The notes: a model not told the origin generated them from the letters alone. A stretch of 64,000 nucleotides of DNA from Muscardinus avellanarius (GCA_963383645.1 OY726557.1:154753201-154817200), one strand, 5' to 3'; shown: positions 47,330-59,054, counted from the first letter of the stretch. Made by a program: numbers and translations.

Positions 47330-47490
47330 AAAATATTTTTAAATTTTCTTTTTTTCTTTTTTTTTGGTGCATTGTAATCATACATCTTAATGGGGTACAA
47401 GATGGTAGAGGATTATATGCACACATCACTCATGTAGCCCTTCTCCAGTTCCCACTCCATTCCCTCCCCCTTCCTTCTTCTTATGTTTTT
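47330..47490 (-). mobile_element. L1 3'UTR, family A
   Basis: 'tttggtgcattgtaatcat' and 'cttaatggggtacaagatg', with 'cccactccattccctcccc' following; 5'-truncated insertion of about 160 bases. Confidence 0.92.
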
Positions 47491-47621
47491 ATTTTCACCA
47501 GATTGCAAGTTTTCTGAATTTCCTATTGGTGTTTTCCCACCACCTTTCTACCACAATATTCTGTTGCATAATGGTTATTTATGTGCATCTTTATTTATGA
47601 ATGGTAGAAAATAGATTATTT

Positions 47622-47702
47622 TCCAAAGCTGGCCTCAAAATTGTGGTCTTCTAATCTCAGCCTCCCATCTACTGGAATTACAGACATGTCTTATATTGCC
47701 TA
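47622..47702 (-). mobile_element. SINE fragment (7SL-like half)
   Basis: 'agctggcctcaaaattgtgg' and 'ctcagcctcccatctactg', antisense left monomer only. Confidence 0.7.
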
Positions 47703-48221
47703 TTACTTAAACTAAACCTTATTATAGTGTGGGTTCTATTGCTCTCTCACTTTCTTGTATTCTACTTTAAATATATAGTTTTAATGTTTAGAGAGAATAT
47801 AAAATATAAAAAGGAAAAAAGCACTGAGAGGGTATTGCAGTTACATAGGACAGTAAATATGAGTTTTTATAATAATTAAAATACAAGTAAAATGGCTGAT
47901 AAATTCTTACAGAAAGCAATCTAAAAATCACATTCAGTAAAGCGGAAGGTCATAATTTCTAAATTATGAAAGTCTTTCTGAAAATTTTGAAAGTTTTATG
48001 CTTCCTGTACTTTTGTAATTAACATAAAGGAGTCCTTCTTTAAAAATTTGATTTTAATTTCTGATTCTGAGATACTTTAGTGAGTTTCTACTTTCTTATT
48101 TGAGTATAATAATTTTTATGTTTGTAAAAGTCAAAGAAAATTTACATAAAGTTTATAACACAATATCTGGCACATACTTATTCAGTTGTACATTAAATTA
48201 TTTATAGCAAAGCCTATTCTG
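47703..48221. other. AT-rich unique sequence
   Basis: No feature recognised. Confidence 0.5.
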
Positions 48222-48329
48222 CCACTTTATATTATGCACATATATAATGCATAGGTATATATGTATACATGTATATATGTACACATATGTATATGTACAT
48301 ATGTATATATGTATTATATTATAAAGTGG
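48222..48329. repeat. Palindromic AT-rich repeat
   Basis: Arms CCACTTTATATTATG (48222-48236) and the imperfect complement ending ATTATAAAGTGG (48318-48329) enclose a core of tatatgtatacatg-type words that is itself nearly self-complementary. The whole 108 bases could extrude as a cruciform. Confidence 0.8.
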
Positions 48330-48354
48330 AAGAATAGACTATGAGAATAGAGTT

Positions 48355-48356
<2 letters not shown>

Positions 48357-48401
<45 letters not shown>
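48357..48401. repeat. (TA)n microsatellite
   Basis: About 44 bases, 30 bases from the palindrome. Confidence 0.97.
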
Positions 48402-48402
<1 letters not shown>

Positions 48403-49439
48403 GATATTTTCTTTACTGAGAATGTTTTTATTTTTATAAAAATTAAAATTAGTTTCACCTATTAATTTGATGTCTTCTGAAAAATTAGTATTAATGCATA
48501 TCATTTTTTGCTTTTAGGTCAGTGTAAGAAAAACTGAAGATATTAATAAAAGTTATGAATTTTGCTGCTGAGATACAAGTCTAGATATAAACCATGATAT
48601 GTTGGCCTGTGTAGGATATTTTCAACAATATGTGTTGAAAAACTGACAGCTTCTCTCACACTCTCATTCACCCACGACAAGAAAATATTGATGATATATT
48701 TTAGATTTAAATATAAACGTCTCTGAACACACCAGGAAAATTTAGAAAGTAATTATACATAAAACAGTGGCACATACTTAACCAAAAAAACTATTTAGAG
48801 AAATTAAAATTGGTAATTTATTTTAGCAGGTTACTTTCTCCAAGTGCCTGGATGTATTTTCTACATAAAATTTTTAAAATGAAAAAATAAGTTAAAAGAA
48901 GGCATACAATGCTGTTGGATAATAGGAGAAATACATGAATAAGTAAACAAATCACTTTGAATTCAATTCTAAAATATTCATGTAATGAATGCCCTTTAAT
49001 ACTAAAGAGTACTGACATAATCAGGAAAGCCATGACACAGTCAATTAAGTATAATCCAGGAATATTTTAAAGAATATTATGCCTAAAATGTTAATGTTAA
49101 TGTGTTAGTTTTGGTAGTTTCTTCTGTAGAATTGATTTTAGAAAAAATGTTCTAGAATAAAAAATATTCTCTTGAATTCTAGTTAAATCCATGTTCACTG
49201 TATCAACTATATTTAACCTTCTTAGAGGCATAAATTAATCACATAAAACTAGCTGTATGTAAGTAAAGTGTATTTTATAACAACACCTAAATTTCAAAGC
49301 AGATATCAGTGGTGTCATTAGTATACTTACATAGAATAAAAAAGCAAACATTAAAAGAAAATAATGCTGAAAATGTCTATCTCTGAAATAATTTTTTACA
49401 GGTTAATCACAAAATGACTTTCTCTGTAAGATTTATAAA
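48402..49439. other. AT-rich unique sequence
   Basis: No feature recognised. Confidence 0.5.
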
Positions 49440-49487
49440 AAGTTTTGGTGCATTTTCGTCATACATCTTAAGGGGGTACATGTGACT
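49440..49487 (-). mobile_element. L1 3'-terminal fragment
   Basis: 'ttggtgcattttcgtcatac' and 'atcttaagggggtacatg': fewer than 50 bases of the family-A terminus, antisense. Confidence 0.75.
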
Positions 49488-49621
49488 AGCAAGCATTCTT
49501 TTTAAAAAATTAGCTAAAATTGAATGGAACATTACTTCTTAACTGAAACAGGTAACCTTTAGATTTTTTTAAGGGAACACTTTATGTATTTTTTAATTGT
49601 ATAAAATATTAACTTAGAATT

Positions 49622-50205
49622 CAGCAAAACAACTTCTGGGCATCTACCCAAAAGAAACCAATCTACCATAGATACATGTGTATCTATGTTTATAGCTGAA
49701 CAATTCACCATTGCTAAACTATGAATGTCTATCAAAAGATGAATGCATTACAAAACTATGGGGTATGTACACAATATAATTTTACTCAGTCATAAAAAAG
49801 ACAAAATGACTTCCTTTAAAGGAAAATGGATAGAACTGGTGAACATTATGCTGAGATTTTTCAGTCATTAAAAGCAAGAAATTGGATGCTTTTTCTAATA
49901 TGCAGAAAGAAGATTATAGGAGAAATTCTATACAAAGAAGGAGAAACCATAGATGCACAAACGAGGAGGCCTAACTGGGTGTTGTAGGATGTAAAAAAGA
50001 GACAAATTCCCTAATGTACATGATGTACATTAAAAAATATATTAAAGTCAATCACTAAGCCAAACAGGAGAAGGAAGGAAAGGGGGAAGGAAGGGAAGAA
50101 ATAGGGTCGCAATTGGGTAAGGGCTAAATGAGTGATGTGTGCATGTATGCTTCTACCATCTTGATGTATGACTACAATACAGCAATAAAAAAGTACTGAA
50201 AATAA
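49622..50205 (+). mobile_element. Rodent L1 3' end, family A
   Basis: Starts in the ORF2 C-terminus ('gggcatctacccaaaagaa', 'ttcaccattgctaaactat') and passes the family-A 3'UTR ('gtcaatcactaagccaaac', 'tgatgtgtgcatgtatgct') to 'acaatacagcaataaaaaa'. The ORF2 frame is broken. Confidence 0.92.
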
Positions 50206-50324
50206 GTGCTGTGCTAAATATTAAGCTACTTATTTTCATCTACTATCCAATAAATTCATTTGAAAGGTAACATATATACAAAATATACAAAACAATTTTT
50301 AAAGAATTAAGAGGCAATAAAAGT

Positions 50325-50383
50325 TCTTTACTCCATTAAGGTGTATGACTATAATGTACCAATAAAAAATAAAAAAAAAGTAA
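50325..50383 (+). mobile_element. L1 3'-terminal fragment, family A
   Basis: 'actccattaaggtgtatga' and 'ctataatgtaccaataaaa'; about 58 bases including tail. Confidence 0.85.
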
Positions 50384-50457
50384 TAGTGATTTCAATTATA
50401 TTAATAAGGCATGTATCCTGCATGATTCTTATTGCTTAGATTTGATTTGACTGTTTG

Positions 50458-50725
50458 GGGAGTATTGGTCATACCAGAGGGATTCCAGATGATGGAGGGA
50501 AAATTTCAGCAAAGCTAGAATGGAAGGAGAGGAGAGGAAGAAAGCTGAGGTTGTTCAATGGAGGAGCTACATACAAATATGCATAATAGTATAAATACAA
50601 CATGGTTAACCTGGACACTCTTTATTGGGAGGAGATAAGGGAAATGGGCTGGAGAGGGCACGAAGCACAATCTAAATGTACACCATTTTCAATATGTTCA
50701 ACTTATAAATAAAATAAAATATGGA
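50458..50725 (+). mobile_element. L1 3'UTR, family B
   Basis: 'gggattccagatgatggag', 'aatttcagcaaagctagaa', 'acatggttaacctggacac', ending in an (AAAT)n-like tail. Confidence 0.9.
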
Positions 50726-51299
50726 AGAAAAATATAACTAATCACCTAAAAAAGCAAAAATAAATAACTTATAAATTTGAAAAAATAATAGGACAGTTTT
50801 ATAGGTTTAAGAAATACTTGTATTAAAGGCTTATTTTTAAATTTAATCAATAAAAAATAGATAAGTGTTTTGAATTTGAGTCTTCCATTAGAAAACAATG
50901 TCTGATACAAGGCAGTTTGCTTTCCATTTCCATCACTGAAAATGGGTTAAAATTGTATCTTAAATTTTTCTTTCAGAAGAAATTACATTTTAAGAACTCT
51001 ATCTTTTAAAAAATGTGTATTTATATGAAGTCAGGCAGAACCTTCACTTAGCCAACAACAACAAAAAAAAAAAAAAAAAAAAAAAAACTTTTTCCAGGCA
51101 TGAAAAGTACCTCTATGCACTCTGGAAAGGTATGAAGTATAAATCTACTTGGCTCAGGAGGTCAAACAGCATTCAACTCAGCCAAAAGCTTATATAAGCA
51201 AGGGCTGCTCCATGACAGAAAATTGAATTCTTCACTCTTCATTTCTATGTAGCTTAGCCTCTGTCCTTTCTAATTTTAATATATATGCATATATATCAT
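50726..51299. other. AT-rich sequence with a 27-base A run
   Basis: A run at 51061-51087 after 'ccaacaacaac'. No associated retrocopy body is recognised. Confidence 0.5.
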
Positions 51300-51545
51300 A
51301 TATATCACAGAATAAAATTAAGAACATCATTCTAAGTAAAATAAACCAGGCACAGAAAACAAGTAACATATGTTCTCATGTAAATGTGGACACTAAAGAA
51401 TCAAACTCATTTAAAAAAAGAATGATGGTTACAAATGTTGAGTGGTGGTACAAAAATAAATGTTAGTTAAAAGGTATAAAATCTCAGAAAAACTGAAAGC
51501 TTCGTTTTGATATTTATTGCTCAGTGCTGTGCACAGAATTAATAA
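51300..51545 (+). mobile_element. Ancient L1M 3' fragment
   Basis: 'taaaccaggcacagaaaac', 'acatatgttctcatgtaaa' and 'atgatggttacaaatgttg' follow the L1M ORF2-end/3'UTR order. Confidence 0.75.
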
Positions 51546-51549
51546 CAGT

Positions 51550-51734
51550 GTGCCAGATGTAGTGGTACACACCTGTAATCCCTGTCCTTGTGAGGCCTAG
51601 ACAGGAAGATTACAGATTTGAGACCAACATGTCAGTGTGTGATAACCTTGTAAGACCCCTTTTCAAAAGGAAATTTAAAAAAGAGGGCTAGGGTATAGCT
51701 TGGAAGTAGAATGCCTCTGGGTTCAATCCACTTC
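51550..51734 (+). mobile_element. Diverged B1-dID SINE
   Basis: 'gtgccagatgtagtggtac', 'gggctagggtatagcttgg' and 'ctctgggttcaatccactt'. Confidence 0.87.
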
Positions 51735-52130
51735 AATAATGAAGATAAGGATATTATGTTAAATGAGATCAGTCAGGTTCAAGAAGTAAAAGGTTGAATG
51801 TTTTATTTTGTGTATCAACATTGAGAGAAAGTGGAAGACAAAAAGTTCTTTAGATATTTGAGAATGACCAATAGAATAGTGGAAGGGTATAGAAATAGAG
51901 AAGAAGAAAGATTAAAAGAAAAAACTGAAAAAAAATAGTTCAAATTATGTTATGCCTGTGTAGGAAGATATCACTACCAATCTAGCTGTTATGTGTGGGG
52001 AGGGGTGAGTAGCAGGTTCAATATGAAGGGGATTTCACAAAGGCCTGTGTGTATGTTCATTTGTATAATGTTGAACCTCACTAAGTTGTATAATGACAGT
52101 GTAACAATAAAAGAATAAAAATTATATGAA
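51735..52130 (+). mobile_element. Old L1 3' end
   Basis: 'gatattatgttaaatgagat' and 'cagtcaggttcaagaag' mark the ORF2 end. The 3'UTR matches neither family A nor B, and ends 'gacagtgtaacaataaaag'. A separate copy from the one at 51300, since both cover the same ORF2-end motif. Confidence 0.65.
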
Positions 52131-52789
52131 AAGGAAACAAAACAGAATCTGAAATATTTACCACATAATCCTTGAAAATTATGATAAATTGAATTCATTT
52201 TTTCTAAGAAAGTTTGATGGTAATAAAATGTGCATAGAAATTACTTAAAGTTTCTTCTAATGATGTAATTTGTAATTTTGAAATGATTTCCAAGTAATTT
52301 TGTCAAATAAAATTGCTTAAATTAAATTCAAGTTTTTGGACATGCACATTGTTTTTGTAGAACATCTTCTAAGATATATTCTTTTAAACTATTATACATT
52401 ATTCTAAATTTATTTTTCTGGCTTTGTGGGCTTTAAAGTAAAATAAAAACTGAATGTGCAATAAATTCAAGTTGACTCTTTAATATACCTCATTAATATA
52501 TTTAATAATGAATGGCCTGTGATATATTTTCTTGGTTCCAAATATAGCATTCATAGGTTATGCTATATATATGGCTTGACCTTGTTTTGCACACTGATTT
52601 ATTCAAGTATAAAGAAAACATATTATTTGAAATGAAGAGTCTGACATTACCCCATATGCCATGGCATTATATTAATACTATGATATCAAAATCTCAACTA
52701 CAAGATATATCCTGATCTTTGCTCATTAATTTGGCCAACCTCCTGACTAAGCCCTTCACACTTTGGCTTTCTCTTACCTTTTCTCACCT
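52131..52789. other. AT-rich unique sequence
   Basis: No feature recognised. Confidence 0.5.
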
Positions 52790-52870
52790 CATTACTTTAT
52801 TTAACAAATATCTATTGAGCTACTACTATGAATTAGGCAAATGTGCTATGTACTACAAAAAATATACCAA
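52790..52870 (+). mobile_element. Ancient mammal-wide repeat fragment
   Basis: 'tttaacaaatatctattgag' and 'ctactactatgaattaggca' match the widespread 'aacaaatatttattgagcac' motif of old mammalian repeats; family not fixed. Confidence 0.5.
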
Positions 52871-53129
52871 AAAGAAAAGAATTCTACCTGAAAAACATTT
52901 TATTTACTCAAGTGGAAAAGTGAAAAAACTTCTCTCTCATACACACATCTCACACAGAGTAAGTAATTATAAGAATCAAGGAGTAAAAGTAGAGAATACA
53001 AATGACATGTGGAAAGAATGAACACTGATTTGTTATTTAGGTGATGAAATAAAAGTAAATGAGGAAGTAAGATAAAATTATAACATATGTGCAAGATCTG
53101 TTGATGAAAACAACAATGTGGCATTGAAA

Positions 53130-53205
53130 AAAAAGATCTAAATAAATGCTTTGACATATTGTGTTTATGGACTGAAAAATATTGATAAGAATGGATGTTT
53201 TAACA
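53130..53205 (+). mobile_element. Ancient L1 ORF2 fragment
   Basis: 'gatctaaataaatgctttg' and 'gtgtttatggactgaaaaa' match an ORF2 segment. The same segment recurs at 55330-55390. Confidence 0.7.
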
Positions 53206-53279
53206 ATATTTAAACATGGGTTCAGAAGCTGACAATAGGGTACAGAGCAAATAAGAGACATTGGAATATACTCTAGAGA

Positions 53280-54435
53280 TTATGAAGACCAGAGACTGTA
53301 AAGTAATTAGAAGAGGGCATAGGCTCAAGATTCCAACATATAGGCACAGGCAGTAACTTTCTCAACATGACCTCTAAAACGCAAAAAATTAAAGCAAGAA
53401 TTATCAAGTGGAATGGCATCATGCTAAAACATTTCTTCTCACTAAAGGAAACAATCAAGGACCTTAAGAGAAAGCCTATAGAATGGTGGAAGATTTTTAC
53501 CAACCACTTAGAGGGCTAATATCCAGAATATACAAAGAGCTCAAAAGATTCTACACTAGCTAAACAAATAACCCAATCAAGTATTGGGCAACTGAATTGA
53601 ATAGACACTTCACAAAAGAAGAGATACAAATGGCCAATAGATACATGAAAAGACGTTCTATATGATTATCCATCAGGGAGAAGCAAATCAAAACTACACC
53701 GAGATTCCATCTAACTCCAAACAGAGTGTCAAGCATAAGGACAACAAATAACAAATGCTGGAGAGGATGTGGGGAAAGAGGAAATCTTTTATACTTTTGT
53801 TGGGAGTGCAAACTAGTTCAGCTGCTATGGAGATCAGTGTGGACATTTTTTAGAATACTGGGAATGGATCCACCATATCATCCAGCTCTACTACTCCTGG
53901 GTATTTTTTCCAAAAGGGTTGAAATCAGAGAACTACAGTAACATATGCATACCCATGTTCATAGCAGCACAATTCATAATAGCCAAAATAGGAAACCAAT
54001 CTAGGCTCCCATCAACAAGTGAATAGATTGCAAAATTATGGGAGATACACACAATGGAATTCTATTCAGCTATAAAGAAGAATAAAATCATGCCATTTGC
54101 AAGAAAATAGAAAGATCTGGAGAACATTATGTTAAGTGAAATCAGCCAAGCACAGAAAGAAAAAGAATATAGGTGTTCTCTAATACACCTAAACTAGGTA
54201 GTATTGGAGATACCAGAGGGATTCCAGGTAATGGAGGGAAAATCTCAGCAAAGCTAAAATAGAAGGATAGAAGAGGAAGAAGGCTGAAGTTTATTAATAA
54301 AGGATTTACATCCTAATATGTGTATAAGTATGAATATAGCATGGTTAACCTGTACACTCATTGTTGGGAGGGAAGGAAGTGAATGGGGGTGGGCAGAGAG
54401 GGTACCAAGCACAGTCTAAAGTATACATTTTTTTA
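53280..54435 (+). mobile_element. Rodent L1 3' end, family B
   Basis: The longest uninterrupted family-B copy: ORF2 from 'ataggcacaggcagtaactt' (53340) through 'acaaatggccaatagatac' (53625), then 'acaaatgctggagaggatgtg' region (53751) and 3'UTR 'agcatggttaacctgtacac' (54339). A partial frame at 53726-53941 reads the cysteine-rich ORF2p C-terminus 'CWRGCGERGNLLYFCWECK' followed by 'LVQLLW', a conserved L1 signature thought to bind nucleic acid. Other parts are frameshifted. No clear target duplication. Confidence 0.94.
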
Positions 54436-54499
54436 TATTCCACATAGAAAAAAAATATATATATATATATTCTTTTTTCAACATATATTCATACATAAT

Positions 54500-55020
54500 T
54501 TTCTCTCCTCTTCTCTCACCTATATGTGGGAGAGATGATAGAAAAAAGAGTTCACATATAAGTGAAAGATGAGTGAATAGAGAAATATTTCATATATAAA
54601 TAAAAGATGAGAGAGCAAGAGAACATTTATTCTATGTGCAATAAGTTAAACACATAAAAAATATTGCAAGGTCTCCCATGTGTGAAATAAAAAAAAAACA
54701 GAAATAAACCTCTCAAAGTTGTGTACAGAAATAGAGCCAATTAATAGGTCACTACCAGGTGTGAGGGTGGTGTGGGAACTGAGAAGATGGATTTAAAAGC
54801 ATGAAAAGGTGCAGTTTTGAAGGCTAAATGAATCTAGAGACCTAATGTACAGCTTGAAGACAGTAGTTAATAATGTTATATTGACTACTAAAAATTTCCC
54901 AGGAGAGTGGCTTTCAGGTATATATATAAAAAAAAGTGGTAACTATGTGAGATGTTGTAAGAATTCATTTGTATAACAAAATTATTTTATTGCATAATTA
55001 TATACTAAAGCATTATATTC
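54500..55020 (+). mobile_element. Ancient L1M 3'UTR
   Basis: 'gagacctaatgtacagctt', 'gacagtagttaataatgtta' and 'aaagtggtaactatgtgag' are L1M 3'UTR motifs in order (54837-54950). The upstream part is assigned by continuity. The family-B L1 probably landed in this L1M. Confidence 0.75.
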
Positions 55021-55324
55021 ATAATTAAAATCTAAATATAATTTTATATTATTCAAAGTAGTATATTATATATCATTTTAAGAAATATAGTATTAATTTG
55101 AGACTTAACTAGGAGACCAATGGATGGAACAGAATCTAGAAATAATTTTATATATTACTTTTTAACAATACTAACCTAAAGTAGAGAAAGGACCATTTTA
55201 TAGTTTTTTTTTCTTGGTTAAGTTGATACAAATATGGAAAAATATGAATCTTAATCTGTATCTTGTATAATACCCAAGAATAAATTCCCCAAATTTTACA
55301 GATATAAAAGATATTGGAAAAATA

Positions 55325-55500
55325 ATGGATCTAAATAAATGCTTGACATACTGTGTTCATGGACTAAAAAACTCTTGAAAAGATATCCATTCTCTCCAAA
55401 TTCAGATATAAATTTAATACATTTCACACAAAAATGTTTTAGGAATTAATAAGCATATTATAAATTTTACATAAAGAATATTTTGAGACATATGAAACTC
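55325..55500 (+). mobile_element. Ancient L1 ORF2 fragment
   Basis: 'ctaaataaatgcttgacat', 'actgtgttcatggactaaa', 'attctctccaaattcagata'. Confidence 0.72.
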
Positions 55501-55594
55501 CTAAATATTATAAAGATTATAATAACGTTTTTAATTAAAACTGTGTATATAATAAAACCCTGAATATATAACATATAAATTTTCTTTAAAAAGA

Positions 55595-56230
55595 CATAAA
55601 GCAAGAGTATACCAGTACTGCTACTTCTGAGTATCTACCCAAAAGAATGAAAACCAAACTACCAAACTAATTCATGCATATCTATGTTCATAGTCATAGA
55701 ATTCACAATTGCTAAACTATGGAACCAGCCAAAATGTCCACCTACAGATGAATCGATTACAAAACTATGGGATATGTGCACAATGGAATTTTACTCATCC
55801 ATAAAAAACAAAATGTCATCATTTACATCGAAATGGTTGAAACTGGAGAACATTATGTTAAGTGACATTATTCAGTCACAAGATGTAAGAAATTAGATGT
55901 ACTCCTTAATATGTGAGAGCTAGGGAGAAAATGGGTCATGGTAGAAACTCTAGACGAAGAAGGAGATATTATAGATGAGAAAATAAGGCAACCTAAGTGA
56001 GGTGATGAGAGGAGGAAGAAGAAAATTTCCTAATGCAAGCAATCTACATTTGCAAATATAACAAAGTCAATCACTAAGCCAAACATGAGAAGAAAAGAGG
56101 GGGACTGAATGGGGTGGGATCTGGGGAAAGGCTAAATGAGTGATGTGTGCATGTATGCCTCTACCATCTTGTACTCCATTAAAATGTATGAATATAATGC
56201 ACGAAGAAAAAAATTAAAAAAAGAAAAAGT
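55595..56230 (+). mobile_element. Rodent L1 3' end, family A
   Basis: ORF2 C-terminus with an open 70-codon stretch at 55684-55896 ('FTIAKLWNQPKCPPTDES', 'CTMEFYSSIKNKM'), then family-A 3'UTR 'gtcaatcactaagccaaac' (56067) and 'tgatgtgtgcatgtatgcc' (56141), end near 'ataatgcacgaagaaaaaa'. Confidence 0.94.
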
Positions 56231-56624
56231 TAAAAATGAAAAAACCTTCACTTAGGATTTGAAAGCAATACTTTTGGACACATGGATTAGGGGAGATGCT
56301 ACATACATCTTTCTTTACATGTAAAATATTTATATTTTATATGTAGTGAATTTTATCAACTAATGAAAACCTCACAAATCTATTAAACATATATTCTTCT
56401 TAATTATTTCTTCCAAAATGTGGACTGTTAAATGCTATACATCTTTTATACTTATTGGATCCTTTTCTAATTAGAATTAACTAAAAACAAAGGCAAATTT
56501 TCAAAATTACATATAAAATTAAGTTTTAAATGTTTTTCCGTTGAAAATATAAATAACTAATTGTAATTTATGAAATGCCATAGATTATTATATTATTATG
56601 TTCGTTAAAGTCACCATTTTAAAA
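56231..56624. other. AT-rich unique sequence
   Basis: No feature recognised. Confidence 0.5.
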
Positions 56625-56964
56625 TCATATAAGCATAGCTGGGTGTAGTGGCGCATGCTTGTAATACCAGCATCAGGGAGGCTGAGACCAGAGGATTGCG
56701 GTTTGCAGACAGCCTCAGCTACTTAGTGAGGCCCTCTGCAACTTAGTGAACTTAATTTTGAAACAAAATAAAGAATAAAATATAGGGCTGGAGTTGTAGC
56801 TTGGAGGTCGAATGCCCCTGGGTTCCATCCCCAGACCCGGAAAAAAAGAATGAACAATAGGGCAGGGGGCATAGCTCGGAGGTTGAATGTCCCTGGGTTC
56901 CATCCCCAGACCCGCAAAAAAAATAAAATAAATAAAATAAATAAAATAAAGTCATATAAGCATA
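56625..56964 (+). mobile_element. Trimeric SINE (B1-dID-dID) with 13-bp target duplication
   Basis: Order: 7SL-like half (56638-56755), tRNA-like unit 1 ('gagttgtagcttggaggtc' to 'ttccatccccagacccgg', 56786-56840), A-rich linker, tRNA-like unit 2 ('gggcatagctcggaggttg' to 'ttccatccccagacccgc', 56865-56915), tail (AAAAT)n. One target duplication TCATATAAGCATA at 56625-56637 and 56952-56964 brackets all three units. Confidence 0.94.
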
Positions 56965-57074
56965 ACATTTATTAGTTTATATTTAACTGGCTAGAGATTC
57001 TGAAACATAATATACTTTACACAATACATTTGAAAAGCATGAATTTAGTGACAATCATATTGCAATTTGGCTTT

Positions 57075-57205
57075 TTAAAATAGTTTCACTGGTGCATTGT
57101 AATTGTGCATCACAGTGAAGTGCAATTGATACAAACATACATGCACACAGCATTTGGTGTGTTTCTTTCCAGATCCCACCCCACTACCCCCTCCTGTACA
57201 TGTAC
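57075..57205 (-). mobile_element. L1 3'UTR fragment, family-A-like
   Basis: 'cactggtgcattgtaattg', 'catacatgcacacagcatt' and 'atcccaccccactacccc'; diverged. Confidence 0.7.
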
Positions 57206-57545
57206 TAAGATAAGTAGTGATAACTTTGCACATGAATATAACATTTATATGAACTTTTTTCATTCATTTTTTTAAAAATCTGGTTTTCAAATCAAGTTGT
57301 CATTTGAAGCATAGAGAAGGAACTTCATAACAGTATCTTCACAGTTTTTAAACTGTAGATCTCAATTTCCCACACATATATACCACATACATACATACAC
57401 TCAGAAACAATTTTAGCAAAGGGGGCTATCATAAATATGAACACTTGGAATTAATATCATTAATTAGTTAGTCTGAGACTAATAATTAAAGTGCAAATCT
57501 GTTAAAAGCTTTATTCTAGATTAATAAATTAGAAAATACAGTATG
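57206..57545. other. AT-rich unique sequence
   Basis: No feature recognised. Confidence 0.5.
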
Positions 57546-57549
57546 AGAT

Positions 57550-57928
57550 TGCTATGGTTTGAATCTGTTTCTTACATACCATGTGTTGAAAACTTAATCA
57601 TCAAAGTAACACGTAAAGGGTATTTGAAGGTCAGTCTTTTGAAGGTAATTAGAATTAAATGAAGTTATGATGGTGGGGCCACCATGGTGGCATTAGTGGC
57701 TTTATATAAAGTGTAGAGATAGGTAAACTGGGGTGCTCACAGTCTTGCCATGTGAAGATGTCTTCTGCATTAAGATGTAGGAAGAAAGCCCTCACCAGAG
57801 GCCAAACAGATGGCCAGGCCATGCTCTTACACTTCACAACTTGATTGTGAATCAAATAAACCTCCATTCTTCATAAATTAACCAGTATGTGGTATTCATT
57901 TGGAGCAATATCAGATGGACTAAGAAAG
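57550..57928 (+). mobile_element. MaLR LTR (MST/MLT1 type)
   Basis: Recognisable start 'tgctatggtttgaatctg', then 'gggccaccatggtggcatt', 'gccatgtgaagatgtctt', 'gccctcaccagaggccaaa', the poly(A) signal in 'caaataaacctccattctt', and the 'atggactaaga' end. About 380 bp, as expected for these non-autonomous ERVL-related LTRs. No target duplication is visible and no internal sequence adjoins it, so it is an old solo LTR. Confidence 0.88.
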
Positions 57929-58817
57929 GGACAAAGAAAATTTTTTGAATAAAATTGCAAAAAAAGAAAACCCCAATAATAATTTAAACATGATTACTTT
58001 AAAGAATGTTTGTTTTCTTTTTACTTGATATTTGAATATAAACATGTACAAGTAATTCATATTTTTATATTGCACTGAGCTTTTCTTCAGCCAAAAATAT
58101 GTAACTATAATACTGAGAAAGTAAATTCAGATAATAAGATAGACAATACCCTTTGAAATAAAAGGCTGTACCTCATACGTAAAGGCCATTCAAGTTCAAA
58201 CTAAATGCCCTAAACAAAGCACCCAAATGTTTGCACGAATAAAACTAGGTAAGTAAAGGTAAATAAAAAAATCTATAAATGTTTATCAAATTCTTTAAAA
58301 ATAAATGTGATTTATATATAATAATAAGTTGAGAGATGAGAATTGAGAAGTAATTGACGGTGAATTGTTATTTAAATAGTAGAAACAAGCTTTGGAGTAT
58401 TTCTGAACAACTTTCAAAAAACAATAGGCAGACAAAAATATAAAACTTTTTCTAAAACATGGTGGCTTTGTTCCTAAAATTTAATTTTTTTAACATCACT
58501 GTGTGAGATGTTTCAGGAAAAATGTACATACAAAATATGAATACATTGACACGACCATAAAACAGTAGCTTAAAATAACTAAGAGTCACTTTAGATGAAG
58601 TGCTACAATTGTTTTAGTATAGAAGAACTATTAAAATCCAGAACAGTCATCTATTATTGTTCTTTAAGATTGAAGGAGCTATAATGCAATTAACATTAAT
58701 TTGCAAACAAAAAAGTGATATTTAAGACTGTAGAAATTAATGCTGAAGTAACCTAGCATTAAAATAATTTACTATTTCTTATTTAGTAATATTGTCAGAG
58801 TAATTAATACTGGCATA
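57929..58817. other. AT-rich unique sequence
   Basis: No feature recognised. Confidence 0.5.
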
Positions 58818-59048
58818 CATAAATTTTTATTTATTTTATTTATTTATTTTTTGCTTTTTTTTTTTTTGGTGCTACTGGGTTTCCTGGAAACCCTTCTACC
58901 TCCGGGCTACACTCCCAGAACTTTTTTATGTTATTTTTATTTGGAAACAGGGTCTCTTAAACCAGCGAAGCTGGCTTCAAACCTGCACAATCCTCCTGTC
59001 TCTGCCTCCCAAGCGTGCGCCACCACCCCCGGCCCATAAATTTTTATT
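58818..59048 (-). mobile_element. B1-dID SINE (short subfamily) with 14-bp target duplication
   Basis: CATAAATTTTTATT at 58818-58831 and 59035-59048; antisense body with 'tctcttaaaccagcgaagc' and an A tail. Confidence 0.94.
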
Positions 59049-59054
59049 GTTTTA

